Both the position numbers and the translations under genes were made by a program. 64,000 bases of DNA from Basipetospora chlamydospora (lineage: Eukaryota; Ascomycota; Sordariomycetes; Microascales), in NCBI GenBank assembly GCA_001599675.1, contig BCHP01000008.1, forward strand, positions 1,236,627-1,300,626. The letters are read 5' to 3'. The notes below the pieces were generated by a model, which saw only the letters and a list, made by a program, of their open reading frames with translations, ran no database searches and had not been told where the DNA came from. Within the stretch, counting starts at the first letter, position 1; every line of letters starts with the position of its first letter. Below are positions 33,531-43,000 of the stretch, one piece after another.

Positions 33531-34212
33531 AAATCGTCCTGTCTGTATCGTCGCGAAGCCGTAGTATTGCTTGGGTAGTAGTTCCATCAATGCATGTCAT
33601 GGTACTTTTACATCCTGGCATTGGATCTCCAACCTTGCCGAGACCGTGATCTTTGAGGGATGTGCAGCTTGCTCGGTTCGAGAATGGCATAGGTTCATGC
33701 TTGATGAGGTCTGTCCATAGTAAGGTGGCGGACTTGGTGAATGCGATGGGGTTGGAAACTGGGATCTCGAAACAACCGAGAAAAGAAAAAGTGGCTTGGA
33801 GGATGAAGAATGAAGAAGATCTTGTCTCGACCGTATGCCCCGAAAGAAACAAATTTCAAACTGTCAGCCAGCATTGAGCCAGGTCAGATTATAACCAAGG
33901 GTCTCTCGTACCAGGGAGGAAGGGGTATCTAGCAGAACAGAATGGGAAGAGACCTTCTTAGAGGAATCGACCCGTTGAACGTCTGATGACTTCTCCTTGA
34001 GCTCAGACGAAATAGCATCAAACGGAAACTACAATACTCTTTCTTATCAGAGGAAGAGAGAACGGGGAAGACTAGTAACAAGCAAGCCTATATGTAGGAA
34101 AGGAAACTCCATCATTATCATGGGGGAGTATGCATCCCCCCAGAATGGTGTGTAGAGTAGTCTTCTAATAATGTGACAAGGACATCAGCATGTCCGCTAT
34201 TCAATAGTGTAC

Positions 34213-35574
34213 TCAACTAGTTACCTCTTTTGGAGCTGCATTTCTCCCATGATGATCCCTCAGTGCAGCCTCCCCAACAATCTCATAATTTCCACGAATA
34301 AACCCCCTCACATCCTCCATCACAAACTCCCCATCTTCTCCCTTCAACCTCTTCGCCGGACTCACACCATACCCATCATCGTCCTCGAGCACGATCCTCT
34401 TCAGCGCCTTGGCCAGACACCCCTTGTACGCGGGGTGTTTACCGGCCAAGTCCAGCCCCGCGAGGAAGCCCTTGATCTCGTCCCGCCAGATGTCCATCCG
34501 CTGCCTCTCGACGCGGAAGTCGGCGAGTCGTTGGTTGTACTCGTCCTGGATGGGGAACTGGGAAAAGATGGAGGCGGCGACGGACTCGCGCGTGCAGCTC
34601 TGCTTCAGGAAGCGGCCCTCGGCGCGGCATTTTGGGAGGAACTCCTCCACCCAGAGGCGGTAGCAGGGGCGGCTCTTCATGCGCTGCCTGTCGTTGGATT
34701 TCAACCTCTTCTTATCCTCCGCGACACCGGCGTCCGCAGCACTCTTCCCCGCGGCATCACCGTCACCACCGCCAGCGGCGTCCGCAGATGCAGCGAAGCT
34801 CTCTTCTGGAAGCTCTCGTACCCAGAACATGGGCGACGTGGCGGCATACTCGTACAGCTCGTCCAGTGTGGCAAAGGGGCCCTCGCCGTACCTCTCGGCG
34901 TCGATCCCGAGGATCCGAATCACCTGCGCGGGGTCCTCGGTGACCTTGACCTTGGCCCTGTTGCGGTTCACGCTCTCGATCTCGGGGACGCGGATCCATA
35001 GTGCGCTCTCGTCAACGGTGAGGCCGAGGGGACGGATGGTGGAGCCGAGTATGTTCCACAGGTCGCCGTGGGCGTGGCGGAAGAGGATCCACTGTAGGGA
35101 CTGGAGGGAGGGACACACGTGGACGTCGACCTGGATGTATCTGGGCCGCGGGTCCTCTTCTCTCTCTTCTTCTGCTTGTCCGCCGTCCGGGTCTCGGAGT
35201 GCGAGGAGACTGGTGGGCCAGGGGATGGCGTAGTGGGCTCCCACGCGGCCCTTCTCGCACACCATCCTCTCCGCGCCGAGCGCCGCGCCGATGTAGTCCA
35301 GCTCGTCGGGGGATTTCCCCTTCTCCCTGCTCACGACAGATGCGGAGAGCCATTTTGGCGGGGGCAGGCCGAGAGTCTCCTGTCGGGACCAGGTCGTGAG
35401 GAGGTCGACATCGCCAAAGTCCTTCTTGGCGGGGCCGTCGATGGGCGAGGCCACACAAACGTAGAGCTCGCGGAGGGCGCGGTGGCAGTTCTCCTTGACA
35501 AGCTGGTAGACTTCGGGGGGCATGCGCGGGGTGTAGAGAGGGTCGGGACCCGAAGCGAAGAACGCGCCGCCCAT
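34213..35574 (-). CDS. Nucleotidyltransferase-fold-like hypothetical protein
   Basis: This is a single exon of 453 residues from the ATG at 35574. Near the N-terminus KKDFGDVDLLTTW (~50-62) supplies the paired acidic residues (Asp55, Asp57) expected of a Pol beta-type nucleotidyltransferase, and RYIQVDVHV (Asp150) lies where the third acidic residue on the next strand would be. A region of ~90 residues after that (GDLWNILGSTIRPLGLTVDE, then RVPEIESV) looks folded. Residues ~265-300 are Ala/Gly/Asp-rich and disordered. The C-terminal part is helical and charged, with a nuclear-signal-like SPAKRLKGEDGE. The usual Gly-Ser of the fold before the first acidic pair is not obvious. The fold call is my inference from motif spacing. 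It is divergently arranged with the SET gene at 36800. Confidence 0.7.
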   Translation of the reverse strand: MGGAFFASGPDPLYTPRMPPEVYQLVKENCHRALRELYVCVASPIDGPAKKDFGDVDLLTTWSRQETLGLPPPKWLSASVVSREKGKSPDELDYIGAALGAERMVCEKGRVGAHYAIPWPTSLLALRDPDGGQAEEEREEDPRPRYIQVDVHVCPSLQSLQWILFRHAHGDLWNILGSTIRPLGLTVDESALWIRVPEIESVNRNRAKVKVTEDPAQVIRILGIDAERYGEGPFATLDELYEYAATSPMFWVRELPEESFAASADAAGGGDGDAAGKSAADAGVAEDKKRLKSNDRQRMKSRPCYRLWVEEFLPKCRAEGRFLKQSCTRESVAASIFSQFPIQDEYNQRLADFRVERQRMDIWRDEIKGFLAGLDLAGKHPAYKGCLAKALKRIVLEDDDGYGVSPAKRLKGEDGEFVMEDVRGFIRGNYEIVGEAALRDHHGRNAAPKEVTS

Positions 35575-36799
35575 GGCGATGCGGAAGGGCTAGATTCGCT
35601 TTTGGGGTCGGAGGGTTGTGGGAGGTCGTTGGAGGCTATGGATGTGAAGAAGAACGGGAAGATGCTATATAAAATATGCGTTACGGCGCGGTGCGACTTT
35701 GTGAGTGTGGGATATGGATGACGAGGACGGCAACTGAGGGCTGGAAGAGACAAAGATATAACGAAACGAGCCTTGCCAAGCTTCAAATCGTTTTCGTGAC
35801 TCAACGGGAAGGAGAGCTGCCGACTAGGCAGCTCCGAGAGAATTGAACGGGAAACACGAGAAATCTGACAGGGGCTTCTGGGGTAATCCACACGTGGTAA
35901 GGTGATGAAGTCGTCTGGCGCTCGGGGTAGCACAACGCAACGCAGGAGGCCTTCAATATCCAGCTGTTAGCACATCAATTGCGGGCAGGCAACAACTGAT
36001 TTTCCTCTTGTGTCTTCTCTAGCTGGGAAGCTGCAATTGTACAATGCGAGTCTCGGCAACTTTTCTCCGTTGTATTCCAATTGTACTAACACTTGCTAAA
36101 GGGTATGCGGACCAGTGGCTGGGCCCAGCTCCGACCTGCGGGCGATGACTCGAAGGCAGATGGGATGAAATCGGGGCCAGGGAAGCGTTGCACCGCCACA
36201 GACAGATATACTCCGTATGTAGACGGCTCAAGGGAAGTGGTGAGGCCTAACGCTCGAGAATCTAGATTAATTCTGCGGAATCTGGACCCTGCATAAAGCG
36301 TGGGGTGTCTGCCTCGGAGCATTATCTTGTGGAGAGTGAGAATCCCCTTCTGATGAGCAAGAGCTCAACAGCTGAACACGGGACTCAGGTGAAGTGAAGC
36401 CAGGGCAGCAAGAGGAAGGTGGGACGACAGTGTTACTGTATAGTAAGCTTGGTAATTTCATACTGTGCATACCCCTCAGGCCTCAGCTGAATGTGGGGTA
36501 AAAAGCCCCAAGGTGCCCCACACAGCCCTTAACGCGTCAAACGCGTCAACTCAACTTGAATCCAACGTCACTCCATGACTTCACCAACAACTTCCTAATA
36601 TCTCGCCATCTCGGAAGCCCCAATGACCTTCATTTTGTGCTAGAATCGTCGCCTGATTTTTAGCTGTCATATTCTCCCTATTCTCCCATTACCTCCATCC
36701 GTTGAGACCGAAAAGTGGGGGAAAATCCAGCTTCTTCGCCTCCCGCCGAACGGTTTCGTCCACAAAATTACCCTCGCCGATACTAGCATCCGAGGCTAC
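35575..36799. promoter_or_regulatory. Divergent promoter region of the NTase-like and SET genes
   Basis: No ORF is supported. It contains a TACTCCGTA word at 36209-36217, two MluI cell-cycle boxes at 36532 and 36541, and a GTGGGG...CCCCAC inverted pair at about 36492-36522. Confidence 0.6.
36532..36546. promoter_or_regulatory. Two adjacent MluI cell-cycle boxes (ACGCGT)
   Basis: ACGCGT occurs at 36532-36537 and 36541-36546, 9 bases apart, about 255 bases upstream of the SET-gene start. ACGCGT is the site bound by the MBF complex (Mbp1/Swi6, Res1/Cdc10 in yeasts) that drives G1/S genes. The tandem arrangement is typical of functional sites; use here is inferred. Confidence 0.6.
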
Positions 36800-37983
36800 A
36801 TGATGGAGCAGGCCACGAAGAGGCACTTCTTCTACCATGGCAACCAGGTAAGCCCAATGCCGCCTTGTCGCCTGGCCACCTTCGATTGTCTATGTCTATG
36901 CTCCCATCTAACACCTCTCTCTTTAACGCAGGCCCCCGAGAGCGAGATGCAAAACTGCCACTGGTGCCAACTCCGCGCCTTCCCCACCCACAAGCCCTAC
37001 CCCGTCACGGTGATCAACGACGTCGATGACGAGGTGCTCCCGCGCGACTTTCGCTTCATCAACGACTTCGTCCTGGGCCGCGGCGTGACCCCCGCCGAGG
37101 CTAGCTTCCGGAGCGGCTGCGACTGCGCCAAGGACGACCACTGCCAGTACTCCGGCTGCCATTGCCTGGGCGAGGTCAGCGGCGACGAGGACTCCTCCGA
37201 GGACGAGCATGGCCGGGCTAGGATAGGCAGGAAGCTCCACGTCTATGCGTATCACAGCAAAGGCGCGCACGCGGGGATGCTGACGGGCAAGATGTTGAGG
37301 CGGGATAATAGGGCGCCTATCTATGAGTGCCATGACGGGTGTGCTTGTAGTGCGGAGTGTCCTAATCGCGTGGTGGAGAGGGGTAGGAGGGTGCCCCTAC
37401 AGATCTTCCGGACGCCTACCAGAGGCTGGGGTCAGTATTCTCGTCATTCTCGCGCCGACCCCTAGTGGCACATAACTCGGATCGAAAACTAACACACATC
37501 CCCGCAGGCGTCAAATCAACAGTAGACATCCAAAAGGGCCAGTTCGTCGACCGCTACGTAGGCGAGGTCATAACTGCCCGCGAAGCCGACGCCCGCCGCA
37601 AGCGCTCCGCCATCTCCCAGAAGAAGGACGTCTACCTCTTCGAGCTCGACAAGTTCTACGACCCGGACTCGCCCGACCCGCGACTGCGCGAGCCCTCGTT
37701 CATCGTCGACGGCGAGTACATGTCGGGCCCCACGCGCTTCATCAACCACTCGTGCGAGCCCAACCTGCGCATCTACGCCCGGGTGGGCGACCACGCCGAC
37801 AAGCACCTCCACGACGTGGCGCTATTTGCCATTAAGGATATACCCCGCGGCACGGAGCTTACGTTTGATTATGTGGATGGCGCGGAGGAGGAGGGGGAGG
37901 ATGACAGGGCGGATCCGGTGAAGTTGAAGGATATGACGAGGTGCCTCTGCGGGAGCGAGTCGTGTCGAGGGTACCTGTGGTGA
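36800..37983 (+). CDS. dim-5: Histone H3 lysine-9 methyltransferase, DIM-5/Clr4 type
   Basis: Three exons join in phase: 36800-36847, 36932-37430 and 37508-37983, giving 340 residues; the first two codons are both Met. The pre-SET zinc cluster is visible as CHWC (~25-28), GCDCAKDDHCQYSGCHC (~78-94) and CHDGCACSAECPN (~149-161). The SET domain has RYVGEVI (~198-204), FINHSCEPNLR (~260-270) and ELTFDY (299-304). The post-SET motif CLCGSESCRGYLW ends the protein and supplies three Cys. As in Neurospora DIM-5 there is no chromodomain, and the Phe of TFDY matches enzymes that make trimethyl-lysine 9. Such enzymes mark heterochromatin and repeats in the nucleus. The gene is intact. Confidence 0.95.
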
Positions 37984-38997
37984 GATGGGGTACGTTTGGC
38001 GGATTGGCTACGAGTTGAATCCTCGTCGTGTGCTGGTTATCGTTTCTTCCGAGGCCTTTGTCTTGCCTTTGTTTTTTGCCCTTCGGTGTGTCTTTTCATG
38101 CCTGCATGCAGCGGCGTAACGGGAAACGGAGCAGGCTAAGGCGAGGTATTGGGGCGTCGGCTTTTTGGTCCAATAAGGCGGTGCAGGGCGAACGTTTCTC
38201 TTGCCGTCCCATCCTCTCCACTCAATACACACGAACGGCGCGGCCTGGGAGAGTCGCACCACACATGTTTGTCACCTTGATAGTATGTGTGCTCGTAGTG
38301 TGTGGCAAGAGGGTGGGAGGTGGGGATTCGGGGGCCGTCAAGTATAGATCACTGGCGGTGGAACGACCGTTCTAGGAACTCACCGAATTCTTGATAGTCT
38401 CCGGAAGAAGACCAGAGGGAGCCTTAGAGTGTTCCCTCATGCTGTTGATCAGGTGGATCTTGGGTTTACTGCTCGGTGGGAGGCCTAACAGCCCCAACTA
38501 CGAAGATGCAAAAAGAAAAAGGGCAAAGAAGTACCCGACAGAACTGAGGCCAGGGGAAGTAGCTCATCGTGGCCTTTCACGGCTAGGTCTGCTTATCTGC
38601 TTCGCAAAATCATTATCTTTACTTCCCCCTTTACACCGATTTCCCAGAGTACTTAATCATCAATCTCTGATACATATCGAGGTACCCTTCAAAGCCCACG
38701 GCCCACTGGCAGTCAAACCGCGAGTTCCAAGCAAAAGAGCCGCTCCACTCTCAAGAGCCAGACTATCTGCCCTCTTTTCGGTCCGTATCCATGCAACTAT
38801 GGCAGTGAGGCGACATGTAAGCACCAAGCTAGTTGTCAATAAAGAAACTTATAACCCGCGCCAGGGAAAGAGGACAAATACATACCTCGCCCAAAAGGAA
38901 AGGGGAAAACGTCGCCGGCGAGGACTTGTTCTTGTCGTGTGTGCTTGCGCCGCAGCAAACAGTCAAGAAGGGGGGGAGAAATGTTGACCGAATGCCT
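37984..38997. other. Intergenic between convergent genes
   Basis: This stretch of about 1 kb has no supported ORF. It holds the 3' flanks of the SET gene (+) and the RING/IBR protein (-). Confidence 0.5.
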
Positions 38998-39711
38998 TCA
39001 TAGACGATTGTTCTTGCACATCGCACAAAGGAACATCCTGCACTCGCGGCAGCGGAAGATGTAGATCGCCAGCTTGGCATCACAGTTTCCGCATTGATGT
39101 CTTCCCCTCCTGTTGATCTTCTGGCACTCGTCGTGTCCACACTCGGCGGGTGCCTCTATCACTTCCCATTCTTCACTCCCCTTATCGGTGGCTGCAGCCA
39201 CACCGCCGGCATTGACGTCGGCATTTTCTGTCTCGCCAGTCGCGAAGCGACGTTTCTGGGTCTCGGCGATGCTTCCAATGCAGCGGCCCCTGTGGAGGCG
39301 GCGCTTGCAGATAGAACAGGTCCTCATGCCACACTCTCCGCACTGGGCGAGCGTGCCGACGATCGATTCCGGGGGTATGAAGGCAGCACAACCGATTTTG
39401 GAGCAGTAGGTCCGGTTGATGGTACCGTACTCGCGCTGCTTCTTGTAGAACTTGTCGATGAAGCCGTCCGCCAGGTTCGTGATTTCCACGGGGATGGGCA
39501 ACTGACAGCAGCGGGGTGGGAAGAGCGCCTCCACCTTGAAGGCGTCGGTGAAGAGTCGCCCAATGCATCGTGGGCAGTAACGATGGTTGCAGGGGAGGTG
39601 AGCGATATGGGCAATGGGGTTCGTCTCGGCGCAGACGTCACACGGCTGGTTGGCGGTGCCATCCTGTTCCCCGCACTCTGCCTCCTCGGGGGCAAAGTGC
39701 AGGCTCCGGGG
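38998..39711 (-). CDS. RING/IBR (RBR-like) protein, 5' end unresolved
   Basis: The frame runs 237 codons from a TAG immediately upstream (39712-39714, which doubles as a splice acceptor CTAG) to the stop at 38998. It reads EEAECGEQDG and then a RING1-like block CDVCAETNP with LPCNHRYCPRCIGRL and PPRCC. The next part is an IBR-like block CSKIGCAAF, QCGECGMRTCSICKRRLHRG. A third Cys/His cluster follows (CGHDECQKINRRGRHQCGNC, then CRECRMFLCAMC). The third cluster lacks a clear catalytic GGCNHM-type motif, so ligase activity is uncertain. No ATG opens the frame, so a 5' exon is missing, unresolved or lost. Fungal genomes carry many such IBR proteins in accessory regions. It could be a truncated relic. 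Confidence 0.62.
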   Translation of the reverse strand, partial: PRSLHFAPEEAECGEQDGTANQPCDVCAETNPIAHIAHLPCNHRYCPRCIGRLFTDAFKVEALFPPRCCQLPIPVEITNLADGFIDKFYKKQREYGTINRTYCSKIGCAAFIPPESIVGTLAQCGECGMRTCSICKRRLHRGRCIGSIAETQKRRFATGETENADVNAGGVAAATDKGSEEWEVIEAPAECGHDECQKINRRGRHQCGNCDAKLAIYIFRCRECRMFLCAMCKNNRL

Positions 39712-40067
39712 CTAGAGTACCACGACGATCAGGGATACTAGAGCAACATATACCGGGGCTTCGCTCTAGCTGTATACCTTTCACGAGGGCTGTGTTTCCG
39801 GGGCTTCTAGTGCGGAGTCCGCGTCGCATTCCTAAGGGTATTTCTATCAGGTTTCGGAGCCGGACGAAGTTCAACGTAGGCTTCTGCAAGCGAGATATAA
39901 TTTTCATGTTTGGCTTCTTAAAGAGGCCTGGCTGTTTTATTCGCGGAGAACCGTTAGGACGAGACTTGTCAGGCATCTTTCTATGAACAAACTATTGCGG
40001 CAAAGCAAGATGCCCATAGTCAGTTTTGCGGAAGCTATTGCGTCTGATTAAGGAACAATCCATCAAG
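39712..40067. other. Intergenic
   Basis: A short spacer. A minus-strand open frame here (MPDKSRPNGSPR) might be the missing 5' exon of the IBR protein, but no in-phase splice junction was found. Confidence 0.4.
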
Positions 40068-43000
40068 TTAGTTGCTTCCGGGACTGTCACACGTCTCCGT
40101 CTCCCTATCCCGTTTGAAATCATGACCTGACGGGCTATCCGGGAAATGGGGTATACGTTTATGTTTCCAATGTCTCCAGCACTTGGAACAGAGGTGGAAG
40201 TCTCGACAAGAGTCGCAGGTCCATAGGTCTCCGACGATTACCTGTGGATAGACCGAGCATGTTAGCGTACTCACTTTACGTTCTAGGAGAGAGAAGATGT
40301 CAGAATAAGGACGGAGTTTGAACGTACGATGAAGCAACTGAAACACGTTTCGTCATGCTTGACACCTGGCCCGGTCGGCACCGGCTTCTTCAGGGGGGTC
40401 CCCTCGCCCAGGTCCATTTTGTCGCCAGCTCCAGGTTTCTCTTCAACCGCCGTGTCTCCCTCACCATCCCCACCAGTATTCCCGTCACCCGCGAGGACTT
40501 CCTCGTTAGGTATTCCTTTCCCGGCTCCCAACACTCCCTCGCCAGCCACCAGCCCCCCCTTCCTCTCATCGACGTTTGCTTCCCCAGACTCCTCCTTACT
40601 TTCCTGAACTCTTTCCTTTCCGGCGGCTTCTGGCTCCGCCTCGTCAACCCACAGAGCTTCGACAAGACCCTGGTGGCCATGGAACACAGCCACGTCCCCC
40701 GCGGTCCAGTCGTCACGAGTCTTAGCGGCGGTGTCAGCCCCCAGCTCGTGGACCAAGAACCTCACCACCTCGGCATTCCGCTGCCTGCAGGCCCAGTGCA
40801 GCGGCGTCCAACCATCCTTGTCGGGAACTTCGACGTGGTCCTGCTTCCACAACTTGGATTTCACGAGGAACCGAACCGCCGCGAGGTTCCCTTGCCCGCA
40901 TGCAAAGTGGAGTGGCGTCCTCCCTTGCTTGTCCGTCCGCAGCACAGAGGCCACGGTCTTGCTTTTCTTGCGCAGATAGTCCAGCTTCTTCTCGGGCTCA
41001 TACAACGAGACGCAGGCCATGTGCACCACCCCGCGGCCCTGTGTGTCGATCCACCTCACCGGAAGCTTGACGTCCTTGTCGTCGATGAGGAAAGTCAGGA
41101 TATTTGCCGAGGCGCATGCCGCCGCGGCGTTGAGCATGGTGCCGTACCAGCCACCCCGAGCCGCCAGGTACGCCCCGTCATCTTTGAGGAACCGGATCAT
41201 TTTGCACCGCCTGCTGTACTGAGCCTTTCCGGGCTTCTCCCCTCTACAGACCGAGGCGATAAGCGCGGTGTGGTACCGGCCTTGCTGCTTATTGACGTCG
41301 ACTCCTGGCTGGTTGGCAATCAACGCTTTTGCCATCTTCAGATTGCCGTGATATGCGCACTCCTGGAGGGCCGTGGCGAACCCTGCCTTTGCGCTCTCGG
41401 TGTCCAAGTCCACCCCGTCCATGCAGAGAAGTGAGGTAAGGGTTGCAGTGTCATCGGCACGGAGCGCATAGTGAGCTAGCTTTGAAAGGAGGGCTGGTGT
41501 TAGCACGTCGGGGTCCGCGTCGCTCAAAATGGTCGCTATGGTGCTGGTGTGTTTCGAGTCGATGAGGCTCTCGATGAGGCTTCTGTCGTCAGACAAGTCT
41601 AGGGATGGGCGTGAGTCCCACTCAAGGAGTAGCTTGACGACCGCCTCATGACCTCCAAGAGCGGCTTGCTGGAAGGGGGTGAGGCCGTTCGAGTTCGCTG
41701 TCGTAAGGGATGCACCAGCCTCCAAAAGCATCCGGGCAATCTCGACGAAGCCTTGACTGCATGCGTCTGCGAGAGGCGTGTCTCCCCATCCGTCCTCAGC
41801 TTCAATGCTGGCCCGTCGCATTAACAAAATGCCGAGGGCGTCCGCTTGGCCACCATATGCCGCGCTATGGAGGAGGGTCCTTTCGTTCGGCCGGAGGTGG
41901 TGTATGTCTGCGCCGGCGTTCAATAGCTGCGTCATGATGGCTACATTTCGCACTATACCTCCACGATCAAGGGCACTATCCAAATGCTTCTGGCTGGGAG
42001 ACTCTGCCAATAACACCCGAACAACGTCCTCATTGCCGTCTATCACTGCTGCGTCCAGGGCGGTGTCACCGTCACAATCCTCAGCCCATACGTGAACTTT
42101 ATGGGCCACGAGGTACTTGACGACATCGATATGGCCACAGGAGCTGGCAATGTGTAGCGCCGTACGTTCATCGGTCTCCGAGGCTGCGTTGCAGTTGATG
42201 CCTTCGCGCTTGAGCAAGTCGCGGACTACCTCAGAGCGCCCGTGGTCGGCGGCAATGCGTAGGAGGCAGCTCAGGTCTACCGAGGGAGGTGGGTCCTGAT
42301 CAAGCAGGAGGGAGAGAATTGTTTGTCTTTCACACACGGCGGCGAGTTCCAGTGGTGTAAAGTCGCTGCCGTTCGGTAGGAGGAGGGGGTCGACGTTCGC
42401 CGAGTTTGAGGCACTCTGCGAGGCTGGGCCCGAGTCCAAGTGAGAAGATGAAGTTTGACTGAGAATGGACTTCCGGAAGTCTAGAAGGAGCAGCACTATA
42501 TCCACGTGGCCGTTCAAGACGGCAAGGTGCAAAGGTGTGTTGCCGTCCTCGTTCTGCGACACGATGACCGCGGGGTCAAGGCCGATGGTTAGGACATCTG
42601 TGACCCCAACGAAGCCCATGTTGCAAGCAGCGTGGAGTGCTTTGGTCTCGGCTAAGATCCCCGGGTGCTTGTTTTTGATGTGCCGCATAATCTCGGCGAA
42701 GCCCATCTCAGCGCCGACTAGAACGGCGTCCGTTGAGTCGGTAGGGTTGTTGTTGAGTTCGAACTCCCAGCCCAGGATCATGTCTACCACTTCCAGGTTC
42801 CCATACCTGACGGCATCGCAGAGCAAAGCAGAGCCAAGCTCGTTTTTCTCGCTGGTCGCTTCCCTTGGCCATCTCGAGGCCAGCTTCTCTAACAAGGCCG
42901 TGTCTCCGTTCCGAGCGCATGAAGTCCACGGCAACTTTAGGATCAAGTCATCGTCCACGCTCCGGAGATTTAACTGCAGGATCAAGCCATCGCCTATGTT

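Larger units (their letters stand above)
31132..34212. other. Intergenic with one Pol III-type element
   Basis: This 3-kb stretch has no gene I can support. It contains the SINE-like element at 33243-33383, a pyrimidine-rich tract at 33405-33530, and TTGATG-based hexamers near 31460-31495. Longer open frames at 32156-32596 and 33014-33346 lack recognisable domains. Confidence 0.5.

Noticed and set aside
34207..35721. Long plus-strand open frames opposite the NTase-like gene
   Set aside because: They are shadows of the 453-codon minus-strand exon, with no domain or splice logic of their own.
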